Positions 1 to 7,393 are shown, counted from the first letter of the stretch. The stretch is 32,055 nucleotides of DNA from Nostoc sp. WHI (GCF_015714725.1 NZ_WBKM01000215.1:1-32055), one strand, 5' to 3'. The notes: a model not told the origin generated them from the sequence alone. Program-made: numbers and translations.

Positions 1-1017
1 GCAGGGTATGGCAAGGCAATCATCGGTGATTTTTCGCTCATGATGCCAGCCGCATATTCACTTGTTCGCAACCGAAACATCATGCATCACGAAACCATCT
101 CAAAAGATGGGGCATGGGTGCGTTATGTAGAAGGTTCGCGGCTTGACTTAAAAGATGTTCAGTTCTTTTGGGGAAGTGCAGCGATCGCTCAAGCAGATCA
201 CACCCTGTTACACGAAGATAAAGCCAAAAAAGCAGAATTGGCATTAGAAAGCATTCTTGCAGACTTAGCCGTTCTGAATATTCCCTCCTCCTTCAAACTA
301 TCAATTAGTTTGAGCAACCATAACCCGGAACGCTGGGGCCAAGAGATTAAACGCCGAGTTGAAGGGACTCACACCTTTGAACATCTGCACCCTGTAACTC
401 GTTCCATTGTCACCAAGACAGTTGAAATCGTAGTCACAGGCATTTATCCCGAAGGTTTTGGAAGCATTGCCCACTGCTTATTTGGTGAAGCATCCCTAAT
501 GCTTGACCCCTCAGAATTAGCGATCGCACTCGATATCGGTTCATCAACTTGGTTAATTACCGTGTTTAACGGCAGTGGTGCAGTGATTGACCGGCATCTA
601 ATTGAGGGTGGAGCGGGTGAACTGCACACCATGATTGCAGAAGCTCTCGACAAGCGAAACGACCGAGTGAGTCTGCTATCCAAGGATGTGAAACACTCAC
701 CCAGCTTGGTGAACCAGGGTATTCTCGAAGGAACCTTCACTTATGGAGGCAACCACCTGACAGGCAAGAAGTTCGAGGCAGAGTACAGCCAATGTCTTGA
801 TGAATGGTGGAGTAGCAGGATCGAGAAATTCGCCAACTTCGTGACATCTGGTAATTACCTTGATAGAGCGAAATACCTCGTCGCTTGGGGTGGGGGTGTT
901 GACTTGCCAGTAGTGGATCAGAACCTCGCCTCTTTGGGTTTTGTGGTCTTGAAAGATCCCCAGTTCATCAATGCAATGGGGTTGCAATTATTAAGCGAAA
1001 TATCAATTGGAGCCTAA
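1..1017 (+). CDS. Actin-like ATPase (ParM/Alp type), 5' end outside the window
   Basis: The frame is open from base 1, so the start codon lies upstream; the first ATG at 40 is internal. The codons before it read AGYGKAIIGD, which resembles the phosphate-1 loop found near the N-terminus of ParM/Alp actins (D-x-G-x-G-x-x-K). A second actin signature, LALDIGSSTW, lies mid-protein (phosphate-2 loop), and YLVAWGGGVDLP near the C-terminus fits the adenosine-binding loop. Plasmid actin-like proteins form filaments that push plasmid copies apart, working with a small DNA-binding adaptor and a centromere. The next gene starts 4 bp downstream, so the two are probably cotranscribed, and its 79-aa product could be the adaptor. 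Fold-level assignment is fairly safe; the plasmid-segregation role is inferred. Confidence 0.75.
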   Translation, partial: AGYGKAIIGDFSLMMPAAYSLVRNRNIMHHETISKDGAWVRYVEGSRLDLKDVQFFWGSAAIAQADHTLLHEDKAKKAELALESILADLAVLNIPSSFKLSISLSNHNPERWGQEIKRRVEGTHTFEHLHPVTRSIVTKTVEIVVTGIYPEGFGSIAHCLFGEASLMLDPSELAIALDIGSSTWLITVFNGSGAVIDRHLIEGGAGELHTMIAEALDKRNDRVSLLSKDVKHSPSLVNQGILEGTFTYGGNHLTGKKFEAEYSQCLDEWWSSRIEKFANFVTSGNYLDRAKYLVAWGGGVDLPVVDQNLASLGFVVLKDPQFINAMGLQLLSEISIGA

Positions 1018-1021
1018 ATAA

Positions 1022-1261
1022 ATGAACTACGAATCTCGGCGTATAACCATCAGCTATCTAGCGGTTCGGGAATTATGTCAAATGTTTGATTTACCTCAAG
1101 ACGTGGCTACACAAGCATTATCAGCAGGTGTAGAGAAGCTGATTTTTCAACATGGAAATGTGCTTGCATCGCCCAAAGCAGAAACAGTCCAAGTTCAATC
1201 TACCCAGCCTAATAAATTAGCACTTGGCGCAATGGCCAATGGTTTCAAAGGGGCAGCATGA
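1022..1261 (+). CDS. Small unknown protein after the actin-like gene, possible adaptor
   Basis: 79 aa. It starts 4 bp after the actin-like gene with a GGAG ribosome site about 9 bases before the ATG. The first 45 residues (RRITISYLAVRELCQMFDLPQDVATQALSAG...) look like a compact helical DNA-binding or dimerisation unit, and the remainder is polar and probably disordered. ParM-type actins are normally followed by a short adaptor gene (parR), so position suggests that role. No parR motif is recognisable, so this remains a guess from context. Confidence 0.55.
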   Translation: MNYESRRITISYLAVRELCQMFDLPQDVATQALSAGVEKLIFQHGNVLASPKAETVQVQSTQPNKLALGAMANGFKGAA

Positions 1262-1300
1262 AGCGATGTCTACGACGGGCTACGCCAACGCCTAGCCGAC
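1262..1300. repeat. Dispersed Nostocales-type intergenic repeat
   Basis: Directly after the 79-aa gene lies a GC-rich stretch containing GATGTCTACGACGGGCTACG followed by CCAACGC. From memory, this closely resembles a short dispersed repeat common in Nostoc genomes (variants of GATGTCTACGACGGGCTACG). Only one copy is seen here, so the identification rests on recall. Confidence 0.4.
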
Positions 1301-1372
1301 CAAAGCAAGCAATCGCTCCACTCTGAAATGTATCTTCCGCCGCAAAACGATTTGTACTTAAGGATTCTAACA

Positions 1373-1564
1373 ATGGCACTTAATTATAACAATCCCAACG
1401 ACTGGGGCAAATCACCGTTAACGGATCGCGCACTTCGGATAGAGCGACTGAAAGCAGAGCTTGATGCAGATAACGAGGCGGCACTGACAAAGCCAGAAAT
1501 AATCGAAATTACCAAAGAATCGAATCCCGCTATTTGGGAACTACTGCAACCTCCATCTGACTAA
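1373..1564 (+). CDS. Small unknown acidic protein
   Basis: 63 aa when started at ATG 1373, which has AAGGA 8 bases upstream; an in-frame ATG at 1328 has no such site. The sequence is hydrophilic and helix-rich (LTDRALRIERLKAELDADNE) with no recognisable domain. It lies in the plus-strand run that leads to the membrane ATPase gene, so it probably belongs to that operon. Confidence 0.5.
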   Translation: MALNYNNPNDWGKSPLTDRALRIERLKAELDADNEAALTKPEIIEITKESNPAIWELLQPPSD

Positions 1565-1587
1565 GATAATTAACTCCAAAAACAACT

Positions 1588-1761
1588 ATGCAAAAGCCAG
1601 ATTACGAAAATACCGCAAAGCTGCTTCTGATTGCTGGATTCTCACCGGAATTAGTAAAGGTAAGCTATGAAGTTTCTAAAAAAGGCGGCAACGCGACCAG
1701 CGATGAGCAAGAAAAATTAGACGAATTGAAAGCTGAAATTCTTGCTCGTATGAAACGTTAA
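1588..1761 (+). CDS. Small unknown protein, 57 aa
   Basis: A short open frame from ATG 1588 to TAA 1761 reading MQKPDYENTAKLLLIAGFSP..., with a charged C-terminal helix (EQEKLDELKAEILARMKR). It starts 23 bp after the preceding gene and ends 40 bp before the next. Its composition and spacing match its neighbours, which supports it being real. No family is recognised. Confidence 0.5.
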   Translation: MQKPDYENTAKLLLIAGFSPELVKVSYEVSKKGGNATSDEQEKLDELKAEILARMKR

Positions 1762-1801
1762 AGCTGAGTCAACAAACTAATATCTTTTGAGGAGATAAAT
1801 C

Positions 1802-2104
1802 ATGTCAAAACCAATTGGTTTTTTTACATCAACAATGCCGGGGGATGGTTCGTATTTGGATGACCTTCAATCTGTGTATGGAAGTACGTTTGAAAAGCTT
1901 GGCAGAACAGAGAAGCTTCTGATTTTAGAAAGTGTGGTGAAAAATCTCATAGTAGCCGAGACAGCAATACACGGGCTTAAGTCCAGCGCAGAAGCAATAG
2001 CTCACGCTTCTAGTATCACCCCAGGTATCCGAGAATCAGTAGGAATAAATGAGCATCTGGGACTGGCAGAAGCTTTGATTAATCAACTTAAATATCAGCA
2101 TTAG
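1802..2104 (+). CDS. Unknown helical protein, 100 aa
   Basis: Starts at ATG 1802 behind a strong ribosome site, GAGGAG at 1789-1794, 7 bases from the start. The protein is mostly amphipathic helix with no membrane segment and no motif that I recognise. It ends 13 bp before the next gene, whose own ribosome site (GGGGAGG) lies in that gap, so the two are almost certainly cotranscribed. Confidence 0.65.
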   Translation: MSKPIGFFTSTMPGDGSYLDDLQSVYGSTFEKLGRTEKLLILESVVKNLIVAETAIHGLKSSAEAIAHASSITPGIRESVGINEHLGLAEALINQLKYQH

Positions 2105-2117
2105 GGGAGGCGAACTA

Positions 2118-2834
2118 ATGGACTTTGCAATACGCAATCCGGTAATGGGGCATAGTTCCCATATTGATGAAAAGGCGCAAGCATGGGGAGGATTTGAGTC
2201 TGACATTCTGGGCTACCTCAGCGATATAAACAAGCTCGAACAGTTCGCAGATTATGCCAATAATGCCCAGGAACTATCTGATAGATTAGAGCCATTTCTG
2301 GACAATGCCAAGGTTGTCTTCGAGGCAATGGAGAAGTTGACAAAAGGGCAAGTTTCTTGGACAGAACTTCGTAAACAATACGGTTCTCATGTTGCGGGTG
2401 CGATTGGTAAAATCCGTAAGCTCAATGGAGAATTCGACTTAGAAATGAGTCGCATAGATGCTCAAGACAGAAGTGATCTATTACGGATTGACCAAAAACG
2501 TAAACACGCACTAACCGAAGTCGCAGCCCAATTACATCAAGATTTACAAGCTGAATTGTGGAGACATGAAAACAAGATTAGTGGGATAGAAAATAGACAA
2601 ACCGTGCAAGCTGAACGCCAAGCTATCACAGCAGGATTAAGAGAGAAACGCCAAGAATTATTAGCTCGTGCAAGATACGGTTCACGGGCATTAGAACCCA
2701 ACCAAGCACCACAAGAAGTAATACCATTTCAATCCCAAAGTTATGCACCTAGCTCTAGTGTTTCTGCAACTGGAACGGTCAGGGTATGGGGATCGAGGCT
2801 GGGTAATTTGTGGCAGAAGTTGGGCGATAGATAA
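2118..2834 (+). CDS. Unknown coiled-coil protein, 238 aa
   Basis: Start ATG 2118 follows an AGGGGAGG ribosome site. Residues about 105-190 are a long charged helix rich in D, E, K, R and Q (for example DLLRIDQKRKHALTEVAAQL), a probable coiled coil. The N-terminal 100 residues are helical and contain no signal peptide. The last 45 residues are low-complexity and S/P/Q-rich. It sits between a small cytosolic protein and two membrane proteins in the same operon, so it may be a scaffold linking a membrane complex to cytosolic partners; that is inference from position. Confidence 0.65.
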   Translation: MDFAIRNPVMGHSSHIDEKAQAWGGFESDILGYLSDINKLEQFADYANNAQELSDRLEPFLDNAKVVFEAMEKLTKGQVSWTELRKQYGSHVAGAIGKIRKLNGEFDLEMSRIDAQDRSDLLRIDQKRKHALTEVAAQLHQDLQAELWRHENKISGIENRQTVQAERQAITAGLREKRQELLARARYGSRALEPNQAPQEVIPFQSQSYAPSSSVSATGTVRVWGSRLGNLWQKLGDR

Positions 2835-2865
2835 ATAGTAATTAATTAGTAAAAGGATACGGCTG

Positions 2866-3423
2866 ATGCTTGTAAGGAAGCAGAATAATGATTCCGAGAG
2901 CGTTAGCCCTTTTTCATTTCAAGGGCTGACACAAACTCCACAGCAACAACAGCAGCAGCAGAAACAACCTGAACCATCCCCGCCATTGCAAGAAAATAAT
3001 AGAGGTCGGACATTTAGGCGCACTGGTAATGTTTGCGAAATAGTGGGTGGCAGCTGCTTGAATAGTGCAATCATTTTCACCTTTCATCTGTTGCAAGTTC
3101 ACCCAGTTGGAATGTTCTTAGCTGTTGGCACTGCACACCTATACTTTAGTGCTACTGCAACAGGTGAAGGGTTTGATAAGTTTGTGACTAATTTAATGAC
3201 TGGTTGCAGTGCATCGTTAGCGTTACTGTGTGCGCTTTCAGAGCCTATTGGGGAGTGGGATGAAGCGAGAACTTCCACTGGTACAGCTAATACTTCAATT
3301 CAAACGATGTATAAGCCAAAAGCGAAAACAGATCATTATTTAAGTTTGGACAGTGGTGCAGGAGTAGCGATAGTCGTAGCAGTATTAATGATTTTTCTAT
3401 TTAGTGGTAGGAGAGGTAAATGA
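2866..3423 (+). CDS. Unknown membrane protein with poly-Q N-terminus
   Basis: 185 aa, started at ATG 2866 with AAGGA about 10 bases upstream. Residues 24-40 contain a PQQQQQQQKQPEPSPP tract encoded by CAA/CAG codons. Hydrophobic stretches follow around residues 58-98 and 108-122, and there is a clear C-terminal membrane helix (VAIVVAVLMIFLFS) ending in RRGK. Three or four membrane spans are likely. The stop overlaps the next start in an ATGA (3420-3423), so translation is probably coupled. No family is recognised. Confidence 0.65.
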   Translation: MLVRKQNNDSESVSPFSFQGLTQTPQQQQQQQKQPEPSPPLQENNRGRTFRRTGNVCEIVGGSCLNSAIIFTFHLLQVHPVGMFLAVGTAHLYFSATATGEGFDKFVTNLMTGCSASLALLCALSEPIGEWDEARTSTGTANTSIQTMYKPKAKTDHYLSLDSGAGVAIVVAVLMIFLFSGRRGK

Positions 3424-3632
3424 AAAAAATATTCTTCACTCAAAGCACTCAACAATCACAAAACTTTTTTGACCTATGTGTAGGTATTCTTGTTTTTATT
3501 ATTGTGGTTCTCACTTTCTGGCTTGGCAATACTAAACCTATTCCCGGCACTGGGAATACTCCACCCAAAACTAACTTAGAACCTTCTACTGTTGCTCCTT
3601 ACTCGAAATACAATAATGAATTACTTAACTGA
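3420..3632 (+). CDS. Small single-span membrane protein
   Basis: 70 aa. It overlaps the previous gene by 4 bp and the next by 17 bp. One strong membrane helix at about residues 20-37 (CVGILVFIIVVLTFWLG) precedes a P/T/N-rich tail. The overlaps on both sides show it belongs to the operon ending in the membrane ATPase. Small bitopic proteins of this kind often assist a larger membrane complex, but no family can be named. Confidence 0.65.
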   Translation: MKKIFFTQSTQQSQNFFDLCVGILVFIIVVLTFWLGNTKPIPGTGNTPPKTNLEPSTVAPYSKYNNELLN

Positions 3633-5286
3633 TAAGCATAAACAGTTATCCGAGTCACAACAGTCGGGTTTAATGCTCTGGTTCGGTGGATTGTCAATGG
3701 ATCGGAAAGCTATTGCAATTGGGCTGAGTTTAACTGTTGGTCTTGGCTCAGTCGCAATGGCGTGGCAGGGAACGAGTAGCGATCGCATTTACTTTTGTAT
3801 TAAAAACCCACAAAAAAGATTGACCTGTGAGGACAAGAATGGTAGACCCTTTCGCATGACTCCCTACTACTGGGAAGAATGGAAACTTAAAGGAATGCCC
3901 CGACAAGTTGTGAAAGACCCAGCGATGGGAGTTCAAGGATTAGTCAAAGCCACTAACAAAAATAAACCCATTTGGGCATTCGGTGGATTTATCGGATTTG
4001 CACTTGCTGGGTGGATGCTAAGGCACTGCCAAGATGAGGAGAAGCAGAGAGCCGTATTTGAAGATATTACCCAAAAGCGGGATGCAGCAAAAGCAGAAAT
4101 GGCTGCACGTTCTGAGCTACTAGAGAGTTACAGAGATGTTGCGATCGCAGAAGTTCAACTACAAGCTGACCTGGATTTAGTCGCCAACGATCGCACTGTA
4201 GATATTCAAAAAGCTGAGATTTACGCCCAAACCGAAATTAAAGTTACCCAGATGGATGCCCAGGATGTAATCTTTGAGGCAACCACTGCTGGGATGACCG
4301 AAGAACAAAAGGCAGAATATATTAAGCAATTGCGAGAGATGAAAACGCCGTATCTGCAAGGGAGCCAGAGTTTGGGGCAGACGATTGATCCAAAGGATAA
4401 AGTAGAAGATTCCGAGCCTGTTCCGATCGCAGATAATAACGCAGCTTCGCCCGATGCCTGGGTACAAAACTTAGTCAAACAAACCTGTTTAATCTGGGGT
4501 AATCAAGGCGGCGGTAAAAGTTGGCTAGCTCGTTACGTTGCTAAACAGAAAAAAGAGGCAGGTTATCGAGTAATTGTTTTAGATCCAGATTCTAACCGCA
4601 GTGAATGGCGAGGGGTTGAAAGTTATCACTCATGGTCGGAGATTGAACAACAGATACGCGATTATGTTAGTCAGATTGAGGAACGGTTACAAACCTTCAA
4701 TAATTCATCTTTAAGTGAGGAACGGTGGAGAGAGAAACTTTGGAGGGAGGGCAAAGCTTTATCTCTCATCTGTGAGGAGGCTACCACATACAGCGACTTC
4801 ATTAAAGATGCAGAACTGTTAGAGAAATTTGGGAAGCTGGCACTGACTAAATCTCGCAAACAAGAGATGCCATTAACTGTAGTGGCTCACAACAATACTC
4901 AGTCCTGTATGTTTGGCATTAAGGGATTACACAATCTGGTTTCTAAAATGCTTCAGGTTGAATGTTTGGCAGAAGTAGATTTAGTCACACTGCAACCAAA
5001 ATCTACTGGTTTTGCAAAGGTCAAGCTTGATAGCTCTAGCCAATGGCTTGATGTCAGTCTGCCCAAAATGAGTGCGAAAATATCTGACTTTGGTACAAGC
5101 AATCGCCCAGTCAGCGAAGAGGATCGGGAATCGCTAGAAAAGCTTTACCGTAGCCTAGAGTTCCCGGAGACTAAGGCAGACAGCGCCGAAATAGCGAAAT
5201 TGCCAAGCGAAACGACGAAACAACCAATTGATGAGGACTCTAGCACCACTGAGCCACGTTTCACCAGACTTAATTTGAGCCGCTAA
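3616..5286 (+). CDS. Membrane-anchored HerA/FtsK-like P-loop ATPase
   Basis: 556 aa from ATG 3616; a TTG at 3592 is in frame but lies deeper in the upstream gene. Two membrane helices lie at about residues 32-50 and 119-137. A charged coiled-coil linker (about 140-250) follows, then an ATPase domain with Walker A GNQGGGKS (K301) and a Walker B-like LICEEATTYSD (E387, E388). The plan of an N-terminal membrane anchor plus a RecA-like motor resembles VirD4/FtsK/HerA-type DNA pumps and coupling proteins, but no relaxase or secretion genes are visible nearby. It is the last large gene of the 1-5430 run. The TAA at 5284-5286 is followed by 47 in-frame codons that look like the lost C-terminus (separate entry), so the protein may be shortened. 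Confidence 0.7.
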   Translation: MNYLTDKHKQLSESQQSGLMLWFGGLSMDRKAIAIGLSLTVGLGSVAMAWQGTSSDRIYFCIKNPQKRLTCEDKNGRPFRMTPYYWEEWKLKGMPRQVVKDPAMGVQGLVKATNKNKPIWAFGGFIGFALAGWMLRHCQDEEKQRAVFEDITQKRDAAKAEMAARSELLESYRDVAIAEVQLQADLDLVANDRTVDIQKAEIYAQTEIKVTQMDAQDVIFEATTAGMTEEQKAEYIKQLREMKTPYLQGSQSLGQTIDPKDKVEDSEPVPIADNNAASPDAWVQNLVKQTCLIWGNQGGGKSWLARYVAKQKKEAGYRVIVLDPDSNRSEWRGVESYHSWSEIEQQIRDYVSQIEERLQTFNNSSLSEERWREKLWREGKALSLICEEATTYSDFIKDAELLEKFGKLALTKSRKQEMPLTVVAHNNTQSCMFGIKGLHNLVSKMLQVECLAEVDLVTLQPKSTGFAKVKLDSSSQWLDVSLPKMSAKISDFGTSNRPVSEEDRESLEKLYRSLEFPETKADSAEIAKLPSETTKQPIDEDSSTTEPRFTRLNLSR

Positions 5287-5430
5287 CAGGCTATTTCTGA
5301 GATTAAAAGGCTGCGAAACGAAATGAAATTGAGCCAGACTAACATCATCAAATTCCTTTGGGATGCAAAGCCTGGGGAGAACGAAACCTACCGAAATGCT
5401 GTTTCAGAGTACAAGGAGTTAATAGGGTAG
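5287..5430 (+). pseudogene. In-frame C-terminal extension of the ATPase after a TAA stop
   Basis: Directly behind the ATPase stop the same frame stays open for 47 codons, to TAG 5430, encoding a helix-turn-helix-like unit with EIKRLRNEMKLSQTNIIKFL followed by a W-D-A-K-P-G turn and a Y-R-x-A-x-x-E-Y-K-E-L helix. From memory, similar tails end HerA-like ATPases on Nostocales plasmids. The simplest reading is a nonsense mutation that removed this domain. Readthrough, or separate translation from an internal ATG at 5323, is possible. Confidence 0.5.
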
Positions 5431-5483
5431 ACGCGGGTCTGTCTCACTAGATGCTTGCATACTATCGAAATCAGCCCAAATCA

Positions 5484-5580
5484 GACAGAGCGGACAGGAT
5501 TAGACAGAATCCTTGTACAGTCAGGGACAGAGCAGACAGAGAGGCAGACAGACCTCGGACAGACCTCTTTGAGCAGACAG
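5484..5580. repeat. Phased GACAG repeat array
   Basis: GACAG begins at 5484, 5493, 5503, 5526, 5535, 5547, 5558 and 5576, with a near-copy (TACAG) at 5516, giving steps of about 9-13 bp. An inverted copy, GTCTGTCTC, lies just upstream near 5438. Such short repeats on one helix face are typical of binding arrays for plasmid segregation or replication proteins. Its place at the end of the operon that begins with the actin-like gene makes a centromere a fair guess. Confidence 0.5.
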
Positions 5581-5633
5581 ATATTTTTACACGCGGATAG
5601 GACTGAAAAATTAGTTACCTTTTGGAGTTTTCA

Positions 5634-5885
5634 ATGTACGACATTCACAAAAAATCAATCCCAACAGAGCATAACCATGAAATAGGCTATGCCAGTAATT
5701 ATCATCTTCAGAATTTGACTTGGGCGGAACATATTTCAATTTGTCCAGGACAGGAAATATATTCTGGCTCGATGTATGTAGAGGTAAGCGGCGAAATTTG
5801 CACTACATACAAATATCCCTATCAATATAAAGAAGAAAGCCCGTGCTTGTATGAGGTAATAAGATATGTCGGGAAAAGCAAATGA
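5634..5885 (+). CDS. Small unknown protein, 83 aa
   Basis: Started at ATG 5634 behind TTTGGAG (GGAG 5624-5627). The sequence is rich in aromatic residues and looks like a small beta-rich protein (SMYVEVSGEICTTYKYPYQY). Its stop overlaps the next start in ATGA (5882-5885), so the two are coupled. No family is recognised. It begins about 50 bp after the GACAG array, whose binding protein might repress it. Confidence 0.5.
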   Translation: MYDIHKKSIPTEHNHEIGYASNYHLQNLTWAEHISICPGQEIYSGSMYVEVSGEICTTYKYPYQYKEESPCLYEVIRYVGKSK

Positions 5886-6052
5886 ATATTTTTGTTAGGT
5901 TTATTTTTAGGTTGCTGCCTAATGAATTTCTTGAGGAAATTAACGATGTGGCGATGGATGAATTGGGTGAACGTGGGTTGATTATCTGGCAAGATGATAT
6001 CGACAGTGGCGCTGTTGCTTGGGAAGAAGATGTAATTGAAACCCTGGAATAG
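5882..6052 (+). CDS. Tiny acidic protein coupled to the preceding gene
   Basis: 56 aa, ATG 5882 to TAG 6052, reading MNIFVRFIFRLLPNEFLEEI and then a strongly acidic C-terminal half (DDIDSGAVAWEEDVIETLE). The 4-bp overlap with the previous gene and the terminator 13 bp after the stop support it as a real gene. Function unknown. Confidence 0.5.
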   Translation: MNIFVRFIFRLLPNEFLEEINDVAMDELGERGLIIWQDDIDSGAVAWEEDVIETLE

Positions 6053-6064
6053 ACCAAAAACATT

Positions 6065-6120
6065 TTCCCGAAATCGGGAATATTTTACCAGCCACCTTGG
6101 GTAATTCTGGGTGGCTTTCT
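6065..6120 (+). terminator. Double-hairpin element A, probable terminator
   Basis: Hairpin 1 has arms TTCCCGA (6065-6071) and TCGGGAA (6074-6080). Hairpin 2 has arms AGCCACC (6090-6096) and GGTGGCT (6110-6116) followed by TTTCT. It lies 13 bp after a stop codon. A related element with compensating stem changes lies at 7673-7730. The hairpin 2 loop contains TAATTCTGG, the reverse complement of one variant of the iteron core found at 7325. Confidence 0.6.
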
Positions 6121-6140
6121 GTTTTCAAGCGGTCGATAAA

Positions 6141-6440
6141 TTATTCAGGCTTAGGTGCATCTACATCAGGATAAAGAGTGCGATACTGTAGCCACTGTTG
6201 TCGATAAAACTCTATCCCAGCCTGAGTAATAACCAATTTATTTAAGTGCTTCCCATCTTTCCAGTAGCCAACTTCCTTTACTAATCCACCAGCTTGATAA
6301 TCTCGCAATCTCAACCAAGTCCACTGCCAACTAAACCCAGCGTAATCCCCAAAGGTTAGTCCACTATCTAGCCCTAATTTGCCAGCTTGATAGGCGGTAC
6401 AAAGTGCTGACCACTGACTTGTACAATCTTCAATAATTTT
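6141..6440 (-). pseudogene. Fragment of a winged-helix-like gene lacking a start codon
   Basis: On the minus strand a frame of 99 codons runs from just after a TAA (6441-6443) to a TAA at 6141-6143. It reads like a real protein: IIEDCTSQWSALCTAYQAGK, then a segment with WLRLRDYQAGGLVKEVGYW and KLVITQAGIEFYRQQW, which looks like the end of a winged helix-turn-helix domain. There is no ATG, GTG or TTG in the first 40 codons, so it is either 5'-truncated or uses an ATT start at 6437 or 6434. A decayed regulator gene is the better explanation. Confidence 0.45.
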
Positions 6441-6654
6441 TTAAACTAAACTTAATATGTTAATAACATTCTAATAACAGTTTTATTACCTAATCTTTAA
6501 CTTTTTGACTTAATCTGTACTTGTTAAAACACCAGCCCATAACCCTTTTTTCGTCAGTTTCCAAAATAACTCCATAAATCATGTTCTGCTGTGGTTCCAG
6601 CATGAGCTTGATATCGTTTTTACTCTTTCATATATATTCAAGGAATAAAGGCTC
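6441..6654. other. AT-rich non-coding stretch before a secreted-protein gene
   Basis: About 210 bp with strong AT bias, including the runs AATATGTTAATAACATT and CTAATAACAGTTTTATTACC between 6450 and 6490. No gene is seen. It could hold the promoter of the gene at 6655, or the melting region of the nearby origin candidate. Confidence 0.3.
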
Positions 6655-6906
6655 ATGAAAAAGTTAATCCCGTTCTTAGTAATTTGTATCGCTCCTTTCA
6701 TCTCTATAGAAAAGAGCGAAGCACTGACAAGCGCAACGTGTAGCTGGTCTGGAAGAATTGGGTATGCATGGTACAATCGACCACCTAATGTAGCTCTTCC
6801 TGGTGGGGAGATAGACGAAGCGATCAGGATTGCAGCATTTTATGCATACCTTCCACTGACTCGGTATAATATTGCCAACTTTTGTAGCTACCGAACATTT
6901 AACTAA
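6655..6906 (+). CDS. Small secreted protein, unknown
   Basis: 83 aa with a clear signal peptide (MKKLIPFLVICIAPFISIEKSEA). The mature part of about 60 residues has two cysteines, at the start (TSATCSWSG) and end (NFCSYRTFN), which could form one disulphide. A ribosome-site-like AAAGG lies 7 bases before the ATG. The next gene, also with a signal peptide, starts 19 bp downstream, so this may be a two-gene unit of exported proteins. No family is recognised. Confidence 0.5.
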   Translation: MKKLIPFLVICIAPFISIEKSEALTSATCSWSGRIGYAWYNRPPNVALPGGEIDEAIRIAAFYAYLPLTRYNIANFCSYRTFN

Positions 6907-6925
6907 AATTTCTAGAAAGCGCATT

Positions 6926-7393
6926 ATGAAAGTCCATTATTTTTCAGCATTAGTCGGTGGAATTTTGCTTGCACTCGCAACGCCAATACTCACTTACGGT
7001 CGAACGGCAGTAACCGTTGATGAGAATCCAACGCCAGTAATCGTTGATGAGAATCCAACGCCAGTAAACGATGATGGTCTAGATGGGGGAACGGACTTGA
7101 ACGAGCTTCCCACAGAGCTGCGCCAGACCGCACAAGAATTGCTCAACGAAATTTCGACGAAGAATGATCCCTTTCCCAATTTCCCAGAGGGTGGAGGAGG
7201 GAGTTCAAACCTGAACGCCCTTCCCACAGAGCTGCGCCAGACCGCACAAGAATTGCTCAACGAAATTTTATCTCGTCCAAGCTGTGAGACTGATACCCTT
7301 ACACCAGGATTAACTGCAACTCAACCAGAATTAGATGCAACTACCCTGCGATCATCCATTTCAACCAGTACTTGTAACATCCTGCAATTATAA
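6926..7393 (+). CDS. Secreted repeat-containing protein; 3' end runs through iterons
   Basis: 155 aa from ATG 6926, which is the start that gives a proper signal peptide (MKVHYFSALVGGILLALATP). After that come two copies of a nine-residue unit V-DENPTPV, encoded by 27-bp tandem repeats (7010-7036, 7037-7063), and two copies of LPTELRQTAQELLNEI encoded by near-identical DNA 114 bp apart. A Gly-rich linker (PEGGGGSSN) separates them. The last 30 residues are encoded by the first three iterons of the 7304-7570 array, so this C-terminus may be dictated by DNA function rather than protein function. Confidence 0.5.
   Translation: MKVHYFSALVGGILLALATPILTYGRTAVTVDENPTPVIVDENPTPVNDDGLDGGTDLNELPTELRQTAQELLNEISTKNDPFPNFPEGGGGSSNLNALPTELRQTAQELLNEILSRPSCETDTLTPGLTATQPELDATTLRSSISTSTCNILQL
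7010..7063 (+). repeat. 27-bp tandem repeat, two copies
   Basis: Two adjacent 27-bp units with one mismatch (core GTTGATGAGAATCCAACGCC) at 7010-7036 and 7037-7063, with a decayed third start at 7064. They encode repeated V-DENPTPV. Confidence 0.85.
7106..7268 (+). repeat. 49-bp direct repeat within the secreted-protein gene
   Basis: 7106-7154 and 7220-7268 are identical or nearly so (both begin CTTCCCACAGAGCTGCGCCA), offset by exactly 114 bp. The repeat is at DNA level as well as protein level, so the duplication is recent or maintained by gene conversion. Confidence 0.85.

Noticed and set aside
40..42. ATG as the start of the actin-like gene
   Set aside because: The frame is open back to base 1 and those codons encode the AGYGK loop, so the true start is outside the window.
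2940..2966. CAG/CAA microsatellite as a regulatory repeat
   Set aside because: It encodes a poly-Q tract inside a convincing membrane-protein gene, so coding use explains it.
3592..3615. TTG start for the membrane ATPase
   Set aside because: It sits deeper inside the upstream gene and has no ribosome site. ATG 3616 is preferred.
5455..5685. Plus-strand reading frame across the GACAG array
   Set aside because: Its sequence is just a translation of the repeat, and a better-supported gene starts at 5634 in another frame.
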